Assembly: GCA_905480235.1 (NCBI GenBank) | Contig: CAJQPP010000002.1 | Span: 1 to 37,331, forward strand | Length of the DNA stretch: 37,331 bases | Direction: 5' to 3' | Source of the DNA: an uncultured Pirellulaceae bacterium | GTDB taxonomy: Bacteria > Planctomycetota > Planctomycetia > Pirellulales > Pirellulaceae | The notes under the pieces: generated by a model | Databases searched by the model: none | Told to the model about the DNA's origin: nothing | What the model saw: the letters and a program-made list of their open reading frames with translations, nothing else | Translations under genes and position numbers: made by a program | Shown: one piece after another, positions 1-7,786 of the stretch | Layout: each line of letters begins with the position of its first letter | Numbering within the stretch: the first letter of the stretch is position 1

Positions 1-982
1 CCAGGCGGCTCACTACCTCAGAAGCGGCGCGGCTTCCCATGCTGCTGTAGACCACCGGGTCGACCGTATCGGACAAAAATTGGATATGTCCATCAGCAAA
101 CCCCATATTGACCCCGGAGTTGTGGGCACTGCCAAAGCAAAGTTCCTTAAAGTCGATAGGCGCATCGGGGATGTCTAACGAATTAATCGGCACCGCCGTC
201 GAGCCCAGACACTCCGAAATTTCATTGGAATTGGCGGGCGGAGGAACATCGTTCATTTCACGGGAGCCAATAATCCAATGATCCACTTTTTGCATATTCC
301 CCGCGAAATCCACATCGAGAAACTGCTGGTCCGGTATCGACTCGCCCAACAACAGGGTGTTAGACAACCCGTCGGTAATGTCCGCTGTACGGGTCTTGCT
401 GTTCACGTAAAAGATCCCGTCAGATTCGGGGTATTCTTGATATCGACCCATCCCACACCATGGCAGGTCGCCCGCTTCGCGATCTCGCAACCCACTAGCT
501 ACGGCCAAATAGCAGGAATTGACGCGATCGGCTTCCATCGATTCGTCATATTGAACGGGTATGATCGAGGCGGAGGGACAAAGAAAGATATCGAGGACCA
601 CGCCCAACGCTTCGAGGTTCGGTGGATGGGTAGTCACGCTAGCCGTCCAATATCCTTCCACGTCAATTTTACTGTAAAGATTACCCTGCTCGATGTGTGG
701 CAGGATCATCGCGGACCACATCGTATTGTAGGGGAAAGTAAACCCAGGCGGGAACTTTCGCACCGCAGATTCGTAACTCAGGGTACCTAGTACCATTTGT
801 TTAAGCTGGTTTGCACATTGGGTGCGGCGTGCAGCTTCGCGAACTTGCTGAACCGCCGGCAGTAACAAACTCACGAGAATTCCAATGATCGCGATGACCA
901 CCAATAATTCAATCAGCGTGAACGCAGCGAAAGTTCGCCGGCGGGCAGAAGATCGAAGCCTCATCGGATTTGCTTCCTTCAT
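1..982 (-). CDS. DUF1559 prepilin-like protein (3' end outside window)
   Basis: The gene reads off the left edge of the window without a stop; 327 codons are visible and probably only a few are missing. The start ATG (980-982) follows an AAGGGG ribosome site; a second in-frame ATG lies six codons later. The N-terminus is a type IV prepilin signal: a basic stretch, then FTLIELLVVIAIIGIL, and then the LLPAVQQVREAARR segment typical of the planctomycete DUF1559 family. The residue before the cleavage-site Phe is Ala, where Gly is usual. Near the C-terminus the family signature H-x9-DG is seen (HNSGVNMGFADG). DUF1559 proteins are very numerous in Planctomycetes; their role is unknown, but a pseudopilin-like envelope location is inferred from the signal. 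The next gene upstream is on the same strand, 160 bp away. Confidence 0.93.
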   Translation of the reverse strand, partial: MKEANPMRLRSSARRRTFAAFTLIELLVVIAIIGILVSLLLPAVQQVREAARRTQCANQLKQMVLGTLSYESAVRKFPPGFTFPYNTMWSAMILPHIEQGNLYSKIDVEGYWTASVTTHPPNLEALGVVLDIFLCPSASIIPVQYDESMEADRVNSCYLAVASGLRDREAGDLPWCGMGRYQEYPESDGIFYVNSKTRTADITDGLSNTLLLGESIPDQQFLDVDFAGNMQKVDHWIIGSREMNDVPPPANSNEISECLGSTAVPINSLDIPDAPIDFKELCFGSAHNSGVNMGFADGHIQFLSDTVDPVVYSSMGSRAASEVVSRL

Positions 983-1142
983 CCAATGCCCCTTGTGAAA
1001 CGAACGAGTCGAGAGAAAAGATTTGCTTTGCGGGGCTAATTCGCTGGTCAATATATAGGGCCGTTGGCAACGAATGTGGGCACCCTGGAGTGGCGGGAAT
1101 GTTTTTGTTCCCACCAACGCACTCCTTAAGGGTACCAATCAT

Positions 1143-3755
1143 TTAGACAGGAACAACTAGATTTCCGAAACTATCAGATTCTCCCGTCACCATGAATCGA
1201 GACGTTTGACCGTCGGACAGGTCAGTCCAAAGGTCGAACAGACTAATTCGTTGTCGAAATTCATTGCCCTGCCAAAGTTCCAAACTCTCAACGATTCCAG
1301 TATTGTTCAGACCCGTATCAATTCGCACAGAACCCTCGCTCAACCCGCCGTCGAGCGTCAGTGAAATATCCAGATAGTTCCCGGTACGCGTGAACAGGTA
1401 ATCGTCCATCAGGTCGTCAATTTCGAAGGGTCCACGCCCAAAGAAACACAACGTGTCAAATCCATCGGAATCTGTGACCAGATCATTTCCATCACCAAAG
1501 TAATGGATGAACACATCATCCCCCACGCCACCAATCATGGTGTCATCGTTTTCGTGCCCAACCAGAAAATCCTCACCAGGTCCGCCTTGCAGGACATTGG
1601 ACAAACCATTGCCATGCAAGAAATCGTCGCCATTACCACCAATCCCGTTGAGGACCTGAGCGCCGTAGGCAACCACCACTTCCGAGGAGACGACGCTGGG
1701 ATCACGGGCATAACTGCGTTCTCCATCTCGCAAATCAATCATAAAGCCCTCGTCAGCCGAATCGATGCCAACAACAATATTGCGTCCTTCAAAAGCCGCA
1801 GTGGAAATCGTCAATTCGGGACTCAGCACAAAATTCACAAAATCGGAAAACTCATCGTTGGGGTCCAATAAGGCCGAACCATAGGAGTCGCGTAACGCCA
1901 GCCAATCAGTCGCTCCAAAATTTTGAGGGAGAATTGCGTTGGGATGATTTTCCGAGCCCATTACCGAGTCTATCTGGGAAAGCAGATTAAACTCTAATCC
2001 GAGTGTTGGCCCAATCGCACGCATCATGCGGAATTGTTGCAAGCTACTCATTTCCGAGGAAGGCAAATCATCGAAATTGAAAATCATGTCACCCCCCCGC
2101 AGCGGCGCGGGCAGGTAGGACAGGAATGGCATTCCGACTTCGGTTGCCGAGAAGATATTCATATCCGCTTCGACGCCCTCGCTGGCCGCCACGATTTCTC
2201 GCCCGGTAATCTTGGAGAAATCAGCGAAGACATCCGTTATTTTCGCCCCAATTCCAGAGAATTCTGTAACCGGTACAAATTGGCCAAATTCATCCACCCC
2301 ATAATAGGAGGGGAGAGAAGTCACAAACCGATACGTTATCGGTTCGGCTCCCTCCCATAAATTGGCGGACACCACGCCGTCGGGTACCGTCGCGGGAGTC
2401 GTTTCAAATTTCTTCCACTCGCTCCAATCACCGGAGACAACGGCCCTGACCATCAAGTCCCCAGGTTCGGTCGCCATGCTCGGATCAACCGACCACAGCC
2501 CTATTTCACTGTTAATAATGCCGTAGGTTTTATTTGCCGCCATTGTTGCGCCGTCCCGATTCAGCGGGACCGAGGAATAAACCTCGTAAGCAAAAGGCGA
2601 CAGTCCCTTGAGATCAACCAAATCTGCCACGGGGATGATCGCAGGGTCTTCCAGTAACAATCGCGAGGTCTGACCACGCCCAAAAAGATTATTACTTGCT
2701 ATCGGTGTACGCGTTTTTTCTACCGAGATTTCGTAGGCACCGTTGAAGTTATCTAACTTGGTTCGTGCAACTGCAAAATAATCGCCGGTTGTTTCTACGT
2801 GATAATAGGTTTCCAGTTTGGCATCGTCGGATGGGATCTTAATACCCTGCGAAAAAACCACATTCTGTTCCGAATCACGGAAGATGAGGTTGGGGGTAGC
2901 CAAATAATCAACATCAGTTCCCGTTAAGGTAACGCGAATAACATCGCCCGCAGTCAAAGATACCCGATGCCAATCGATGTCGGTGAATTCACTGATATAG
3001 GCTTCTTTGGAAGCTAAACCGTTGGCATCAAATTCCAATACACTAGTAGTAGACGCATCCTGGCTGATATCGTCGGCAACCAAGCCAATCAACTGGTACG
3101 TTCCTGCCCCCATGTTGCCGCCCACCGTCAACTGCAGCGTTTCACGCAATTCAGACGAGTAGCCGATGAACTGGGCACCCGAACCGATCGTGACCTCATC
3201 GCGTGATAGCTCAAGCGAGGGACTGGACAATGTGTAGCCACCATTTTCACCGACCACGATAAATCGGTAATCGCGTCCCGCGTAAACCTCGAAATTAAAT
3301 GTATCGGTGTCGCCAACCATTTCAATCTCGTCCAGCTTCCCCCAACCATCCCGCAAACCGATGGTGGGCCCGATGCTTTTGTTGTCATCGGTGATCTCTA
3401 CCACAGTAATGCTATAGGGCGTTTGGAAGAGTAGTGAACCCTGAGTGGCCTCGGCGTAGAAACGGCCCGAGTATTGCGCCGTGTAACGGACATGCAGGGC
3501 ACCTTTGTCGTCCCATGCGGAAATTTCATTGCCGGAGCGATCCATCAAATTAATGGTCGGCTGCACGCCTGGAGCAGTGCCCTCGAAACTAAGATAAAAG
3601 AGATACGTCCGACCATAGTCCAAAGTAGCCTCAAACCAATCAATGTCGATCGTTGCAAGCTCCGGTTCACAAACCTCGAAAATACTCTCGTTGACTTGCC
3701 CTACAAATACTTCGCCTGTCGTGTTGACATCGGCGGATACGTCAACGCAATCCAT
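1143..3755 (-). CDS. serralysin-architecture RTX protein with lost zinc-binding motif
   Basis: The protein has 870 residues if started at ATG 3755, which has a TAGG motif 9 nt upstream; a TTG two codons earlier is open but sits too close to that motif. Residues about 12-345 form three beta-rich repeats resembling bacterial pre-peptidase (PPC-like) domains. A region resembling the serralysin M10 catalytic domain follows (about 440-640), then an M10_C-like part with FMIDLRDGERSY, VVAYGAQVLNGIGG and nonapeptide RTX repeats (about 704-750: GGNGDDFLHG, GGPGEDFLVG, GGVGDDVF) that should bind calcium. The expected HExxHxxGxxH is replaced by RAIGPTLGLEF at residues 579-589, so all three zinc histidines and the catalytic Glu are gone. 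There is no N-terminal signal peptide, as expected for type I secretion, but no type I transporter is encoded here. I infer a secreted, non-proteolytic binding or structural protein. Confidence 0.85.
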   Translation of the reverse strand: MDCVDVSADVNTTGEVFVGQVNESIFEVCEPELATIDIDWFEATLDYGRTYLFYLSFEGTAPGVQPTINLMDRSGNEISAWDDKGALHVRYTAQYSGRFYAEATQGSLLFQTPYSITVVEITDDNKSIGPTIGLRDGWGKLDEIEMVGDTDTFNFEVYAGRDYRFIVVGENGGYTLSSPSLELSRDEVTIGSGAQFIGYSSELRETLQLTVGGNMGAGTYQLIGLVADDISQDASTTSVLEFDANGLASKEAYISEFTDIDWHRVSLTAGDVIRVTLTGTDVDYLATPNLIFRDSEQNVVFSQGIKIPSDDAKLETYYHVETTGDYFAVARTKLDNFNGAYEISVEKTRTPIASNNLFGRGQTSRLLLEDPAIIPVADLVDLKGLSPFAYEVYSSVPLNRDGATMAANKTYGIINSEIGLWSVDPSMATEPGDLMVRAVVSGDWSEWKKFETTPATVPDGVVSANLWEGAEPITYRFVTSLPSYYGVDEFGQFVPVTEFSGIGAKITDVFADFSKITGREIVAASEGVEADMNIFSATEVGMPFLSYLPAPLRGGDMIFNFDDLPSSEMSSLQQFRMMRAIGPTLGLEFNLLSQIDSVMGSENHPNAILPQNFGATDWLALRDSYGSALLDPNDEFSDFVNFVLSPELTISTAAFEGRNIVVGIDSADEGFMIDLRDGERSYARDPSVVSSEVVVAYGAQVLNGIGGNGDDFLHGNGLSNVLQGGPGEDFLVGHENDDTMIGGVGDDVFIHYFGDGNDLVTDSDGFDTLCFFGRGPFEIDDLMDDYLFTRTGNYLDISLTLDGGLSEGSVRIDTGLNNTGIVESLELWQGNEFRQRISLFDLWTDLSDGQTSRFMVTGESDSFGNLVVPV

Positions 3756-4012
3756 GACCAATTACCTACGAAAAAATGAGACGGAAGTCCCGAACCTGAA
3801 CGCGCGAGAGTTCGAGAATCTGGAGATTAGTACGCACGCTGTCCTGCATGCACGAGATTGCCTATTCTACAAACGTAGTGAAAGACGATAAAGTACCTAA
3901 AAAAACAGGGAGTACGTGGTCCCCCGTTAGCTGATTCAACAAGCCAACCTTACTGAATTCTACCGATATTCGGCATAGCGATTTTACATAACGTGACATT
4001 GAGAGGTTATTT

Positions 4013-4792
4013 TTGGAAATCATCAAAGGCTCTATTTACGATTGGCCCAAATATTACGAGTTCATCTATGGATCAGACTGGCAAGCAGAGTGCGATTTCC
4101 TGAGAGATTGCTTCGGTTTCCACGCCGATGGAGAGGTCCACCGCTTGTTTGAACCGGCCTGTGGAACGGGTCGTTTGATCTATCGGCTTGCCAAACGTGG
4201 CTTTGAAGTTGGCGGCATTGATCTAAATCCCGAGGCCGTCCGCTATTGCCAAGAGCGATTCGATAAAGCGAATTTGGAAGTTGACGTATTTGTGGGGGAT
4301 ATGTGCGATTTCGCATGCCCCACCCCTTGGGATGCTGCCTTTAACACGATCAATAGTTTTCGGCATCTACTATCCGACGAACTCGCGGTCCGTCACTTGC
4401 GCTGCGTCGCTGAGTGCCTGCGACCCGGTGGCATTTACGTGTTAGGATTACATTTGACACCCACAGAATGCCCGCCCCAAGAAAATGAAACATGGTCGCA
4501 TCGCCGCGGCCATTTGCAAGTTAACGCCAGCATGTGGTTGGTAGGTCGCGACCCGCCCAAACGCTGTGAAACATTCGCCCTCGCTTTCGACGTGTTTACG
4601 CCCACTCGACAATTCCGGATCCAGGACGAGTTTCAGTTCCGTACTTATACTGTTTCTCAGTTTGAGAGCTTATTGAAAGAGGTGCCTGAATTCACACTCG
4701 CTGAAACATATGATTTTGCCTACGATCTCCCGATTGAGCTAAACGGTACCACGGAAGATGTGGTATTCATCCTCAAGCGTGAATCTGTTTGA
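4013..4792 (+). CDS. class I SAM-dependent methyltransferase
   Basis: The protein has 259 residues and starts at TTG, chosen because GAGAGG at 4001-4006 gives a well-placed ribosome site and no ATG fits. Motif I of Rossmann-fold methyltransferases is clear at residues 47-54 (EPACGTGR), followed by VGGIDLNPEAV, whose Asp would bind the SAM ribose, and by VGDMCDF as the adenine-binding loop. RCVAECLRPGGIYVLGLHL matches the motif around strands 4 and 5 of class I methyltransferases. The C-terminal third (FRIQDEFQFRTYTVSQFESLL) has the hot-dog-like insertion and 'FRxYTxxE' segment common in small-molecule methyltransferases of the Methyltransf_25 type. The substrate cannot be told. It is divergent from the serralysin-like gene, with 257 bp between them. 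Confidence 0.88.
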   Translation: MEIIKGSIYDWPKYYEFIYGSDWQAECDFLRDCFGFHADGEVHRLFEPACGTGRLIYRLAKRGFEVGGIDLNPEAVRYCQERFDKANLEVDVFVGDMCDFACPTPWDAAFNTINSFRHLLSDELAVRHLRCVAECLRPGGIYVLGLHLTPTECPPQENETWSHRRGHLQVNASMWLVGRDPPKRCETFALAFDVFTPTRQFRIQDEFQFRTYTVSQFESLLKEVPEFTLAETYDFAYDLPIELNGTTEDVVFILKRESV

Positions 4793-4927
4793 GCATAAGG
4801 TTCCTCAACTTGCGGATTGCAAAAACAGTTTGCGGGTAATGGCGGAAAGGCAACATCGTAAAATCGGCGACGCAGCGTTTCAAAGCGGAGGATTTATCGT
4901 TTCTTTTTTGGTGTTACCCACAAATTT

Positions 4928-4978
4928 CAACAGCTAGGTTTTCCCAACAGCTAGGTTTTCCCAACAGCTAAGTTTTCC
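4928..4978 (+). repeat. three tandem 17-bp repeats
   Basis: Three head-to-tail copies of CAACAGCTAGGTTTTCC start at 4928, 4945 and 4962; the third differs by one base (G to A). The array lies in the intergenic region about 60 bp upstream of the next gene's ATG. There are no spacers, so it is not a CRISPR. The rest of 4793-5037 shows nothing further. Confidence 0.9.
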
Positions 4979-5037
4979 CGACAATACCCATTCGCAACTC
5001 CCCTACCCTGCTCGCTTAAGGGCCTGCAAAAGTAACC

Positions 5038-6132
5038 ATGACTGATCCTGATGAAAAAATGGAAATCGAAAACCAACGAGGTGAAACCTCTTCCGATTTT
5101 TGCCATTTTGCGCCAGCCGACCAACCCTCTAGCCTGCATGAAATCAGCGATGCGATTTATCGTCCTTTTACGGAATCAGCATCCGACGTTATCAAATTTC
5201 ATATTTCTGGCTGCCAATTTGATCCGGTACCTTTTGTGCAAATGGCATCCGGTGAATACCGCGTGCTGAACGGGCAATCCGTATCCAACCAGCACGCCAG
5301 ATCACTCGGACTGGATCGCTTACAAGTTTTGACCACGCCGCCACCCGCTTGGCTCAACCTTCCATCACGGCAAGAAATATTGCAGGAACTTCACTCGCTA
5401 AGCGAGCGAGAGAAACTGGCTGAAAATCGGACGGGCCCACAAAGGATTATTTGGTGTCACCACGTACATGGCGTACTGTCGGCCGAGGCCCCTCAAGATT
5501 CCACCGAAATCATGTTCTCCGTGTGGGCGACTCGACTTTTAAGCAACTTGGATCAATGCCCACCGTGGAAATGTCCATTGACCGGAATCGAAACCTATCA
5601 ACTAGCATGCGATGACGAAGGCATGATCGGCGCGTGGGAACTCATGGAGACCTGCCCAGAGACCGGCAAGCGACTCCTGCCTAACAACCTCGCCTTTTGT
5701 CAGTCCACGCAACAACGGGTCGCGAAGACCGCTCTCACCCACTGTCCAGCGAGCGGTCACGATTATTTAACGCGACTAGGCACCCCCTGCCGAGGCTGTG
5801 GACAGCAGGTCGATCCCGGCTGTTTGGAAAAACACCAATGCTCAACTTGCCGAAATTTGCGACGCGTAAAGCCTGAGCAAGTTTGGCAAAGTACCGAAAT
5901 GAAAAAATTGCTCCGTTGTTATCCCGGATTGCGCAATCTCAAAAGATTACGGCTGGCCGAACAAACCGACCAATTCATGCTGCAATTTCCCTGGAACGGT
6001 GCTCGCTGGCGGGTGTTGGTGAACAAGCAAACCGGTTTAATTTCCAACATGGCTCGCTCGCAAGGCTGGTTTTCCCCTTGGAAAATCGTCACCGAGTCGG
6101 AGTGGCCCCAACTAACGGTTGGCCACAACTAA
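5038..6132 (+). CDS. cysteine-ladder protein, unknown function
   Basis: The protein has 364 residues and I do not recognise the family. Residues 1-175 are polar and lack a signal peptide. Residues 179-271 hold ten cysteines: C179, C191, C206, C221, C236, C251, C254, C262, C268 and C271. Five of them (191 to 251) are exactly 15 residues apart, and most begin a C-x3-G unit (CPLTG, CDDEG, CPETG, CPASG, CRGCG). The block ends with two CxxC pairs (CRGC and CSTC), as in zinc ribbons, so metal binding is likely. The C-terminal part (about 285-364) is a compact alpha/beta stretch with several Trp. Cytoplasmic location is inferred. A weak ribosome site precedes ATG 5038. The stop codon lies inside a 17-bp tandem duplication. 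It converges on the zinc-ribbon membrane gene at 6168. Confidence 0.82.
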   Translation: MTDPDEKMEIENQRGETSSDFCHFAPADQPSSLHEISDAIYRPFTESASDVIKFHISGCQFDPVPFVQMASGEYRVLNGQSVSNQHARSLGLDRLQVLTTPPPAWLNLPSRQEILQELHSLSEREKLAENRTGPQRIIWCHHVHGVLSAEAPQDSTEIMFSVWATRLLSNLDQCPPWKCPLTGIETYQLACDDEGMIGAWELMETCPETGKRLLPNNLAFCQSTQQRVAKTALTHCPASGHDYLTRLGTPCRGCGQQVDPGCLEKHQCSTCRNLRRVKPEQVWQSTEMKKLLRCYPGLRNLKRLRLAEQTDQFMLQFPWNGARWRVLVNKQTGLISNMARSQGWFSPWKIVTESEWPQLTVGHN

Positions 6133-6139
6133 CGGTTGG
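6106..6139 (+). repeat. 17-bp tandem duplication over a stop codon
   Basis: Two adjacent units, CCCCAACTAACGGTTGG (6106-6122) and CCACAACTAACGGTTGG (6123-6139), differ at one base. The TAA stop (6130-6132) of the cysteine-ladder gene falls inside the second copy. The unit has the same length as the array upstream of the gene, and shares part of its pattern. Confidence 0.88.
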
Positions 6140-6167
6140 CTCATAAACAGGTGCCATATTTCACAAT

Positions 6168-6737
6168 TTAACGTCGCCGGGGTCGCCCGCCTTTGATCGT
6201 GAAAGCCCCGATGATGCCCAGCAAGCCAGCTAACGCAACTCCCCCAGCGAACATCGAGTAAACTCGGTAACTAGCGGCCATACGGCGATTTCTGACTGAA
6301 GAATCCTCTACCCACGTCGCCACCATTTCAGGATTTACTTTTTCCCATCGGCTCAACGTGACCGAGGCCGGTTCCGAATCTAGAACCGCTTTGAGGTTTT
6401 TGATCTTCTCGGGTGAAATTTCCTTATCGACCACTTTGGATTGCAGATCGAGCGCCGTAAGCGTGGTTGAAACACCAAAATACCCCCCCACAGCTAAAGC
6501 GATCACCGAAATCACGAAAACCAAACGATTCGTGGCGGCCATGGGACGAGATTTACGTTCGTAGGATTGAGAACTCGATTGGGACTCCAAGCTTGAGAGA
6601 GCCTTAATGTCCCGCAGCGTGCCCATGCGGATCGAGTTTTTACAGCCTGAGCATGTGACCGTTTGGCCTGCTTGAGTTGTTTCCACGACGATGTTTTGGT
6701 CGCATTGGCCACAGGGTAAAAGGTATCGACGTGCCAT
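6168..6737 (-). CDS. zinc-ribbon membrane protein, unknown function
   Basis: The protein has 189 residues. The N-terminus carries a rubredoxin-like zinc ribbon, CGQCDQNIVV then CSGCKNSI (CxxC about 20 residues before CxxC), of the kind found at the start of many planctomycete membrane proteins. A Ser-rich linker follows, then a transmembrane helix (about 70-92, LVFVISVIALAVGGYFGVS), an extracytoplasmic segment of some 60 residues with Trp and charged residues, and a second helix (about 158-180, VYSMFAGGVALAGLLGIIGAF) ending in a basic tail GGRPRRR. It starts at ATG 6737 with AGTCAGG upstream. The topology puts the ribbon and the tail in the cytoplasm. The role is unknown. It converges on the cysteine-ladder gene with 35 bp between the stops. 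Confidence 0.85.
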   Translation of the reverse strand: MARRYLLPCGQCDQNIVVETTQAGQTVTCSGCKNSIRMGTLRDIKALSSLESQSSSQSYERKSRPMAATNRLVFVISVIALAVGGYFGVSTTLTALDLQSKVVDKEISPEKIKNLKAVLDSEPASVTLSRWEKVNPEMVATWVEDSSVRNRRMAASYRVYSMFAGGVALAGLLGIIGAFTIKGGRPRRR

Positions 6738-7185
6738 GCCTGACTTCGCGGTAAAGTTTGTTGGAGAGTGAAAATTATCTCATTGAAAGCATTTTGTGGA
6801 CAACCAGATGTCCAGTTTTGCTAACTTACTCTCGAATTTTAACCCTCTCGAGGGTAATTTTGCCAGCGGGCAGGCTAACGACATTTTGCGGTGCGTTTCC
6901 AGTAAATTTTTTCGTCTAGGTTTTTCATCACCCGCCTAAGCTGAGAATTGGGTGAATTTCGAGAGATACTGGGTTTTATGGGCAAAACAGCACTCGCTCA
7001 TGGATGTAATGGCGAGCCAATGACCGTTGCTCGGTGATATCATCGTTATCCCCTGTTTCGTTTACCCAATCCCTGAGGACCAAAAACGGCGGCCCCGATT
7101 TGGGCGGGACACACTCGGCCCGCAATTTGGATGATCACTGTTTTCAAAAAAACAGGCTGAGCGGGGAAATGAAACAGATTTTAGC

Positions 7186-7213
7186 TAGACCATAAATTTG
7201 GTGTAGCTACAAT
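7186..7213 (+). promoter_or_regulatory. possible sigma-70 type promoter
   Basis: TAGACC (7186-7191), a 16-nt spacer and TACAAT (7208-7213) resemble -35 and -10 boxes. It would place transcription start about 565 bp upstream of the sigma factor start codon and just before the hairpin cluster. This is a match to consensus by eye only. Confidence 0.3.
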
Positions 7214-7218
7214 TTAAG

Positions 7219-7350
7219 CACGTGGCACATGGCTCCCCAAAAGCTGTTACCTCAGTCCGCTCGGTGAACCTTTCAGGAGAACCGGGTCCCCGAGTCTAGC
7301 ATGTCCACAGTCGCAGGCTTCCATAGAAGCCAAACGCCAAAAAGGGCGAT
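7219..7350 (+). ncRNA. candidate structured leader or small RNA
   Basis: Three helices follow one another: CTCGG (7260-7264) with CCGAG (7290-7294); GGCTTC-CATA-GAAGCC (7316-7331), a perfect stem with a tetraloop; and CGCC (7335-7338) with GGCG (7345-7348). The stretch is locally more GC-rich than its surroundings. I checked by eye against the cores of SRP RNA, RNase P and tmRNA and saw no match. It could be a leader of the sigma factor mRNA or a separate RNA. Confidence 0.25.
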
Positions 7351-7786
7351 TTGTTACTCACAATTCGGATCAATTTCATTGTCGGATGGGATTGAATTTG
7401 CACAAGGGAATGTGCCTCCAGGGCTGCCGGTATCACGCAGAGTATTTGTGATCATGCTGCGCATCTCTGTTGCGAGTTAAGCTTGTTTTATCTAGGCGAC
7501 CTAATTCGCATTGGTAAAGCTGGTAAACTTGGACGACGTTTGTGTGTGACGAAATTGAACCGGTTTTTTTCACTAACTGGCATTTCTTTCCAAATGTAAA
7601 AACGAAGGATTGCCTCGCAAATAGGGTGGTAAGTTTCAGTTGTCTGTCCCAAAGAGCTGACCCGGAAAACAGTCCCTTCCGGTAACGCAAGAGCTTATTT
7701 TCAAGAGCTTCTTTCGTCGCTCAAGACAACGCAAAATTGCCCCCAAACCACTTCCCCCCCAAATCAAAACGTGCAGGAGCTCGAAA

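Larger units (their letters stand above)
6738..7786. other. 1049-bp intergenic region upstream of the sigma factor gene
   Basis: No convincing gene is present; short ORFs here lack a ribosome site and family resemblance. The region contains a hairpin ACCCT-CTCG-AGGGT near 6842-6855, a TA-rich stretch, a possible promoter at 7186-7213 and a run of hairpins at 7260-7348 (listed separately). The part from 7350 to 7786 is unstructured to the eye. Such length suggests a long 5' leader, more than one promoter, or an unrecognised RNA gene. Confidence 0.7.

Noticed and set aside
278..790. 170-codon plus-strand frame opposite the DUF1559 gene
   Set aside because: It is the mirror of a clearly recognised gene, has no ribosome site and no family resemblance.
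909..1142. 77-codon minus-strand frame between the DUF1559 gene and the serralysin-like gene
   Set aside because: It overlaps the prepilin N-terminus in another frame and looks unlike a protein.
4928..4978. 17-bp repeats as a CRISPR array
   Set aside because: The units are directly adjacent, with no spacers, and no cas genes are present.
7139..7156. Hairpin CTGTTTT / AAAACAG as a terminator
   Set aside because: The stem is AT-rich and short and no T-run follows on either strand; no gene ends there.
7219..7350. SRP RNA, RNase P RNA or tmRNA
   Set aside because: The GGAAG core of SRP RNA, the GAGGAAAGTCC start of RNase P RNA and a tRNA-like tmRNA end are not seen.
7433..7690. 85-codon minus-strand frame in the sigma factor leader
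   Set aside because: No ribosome site, no known domain, and unusual composition; most likely chance.
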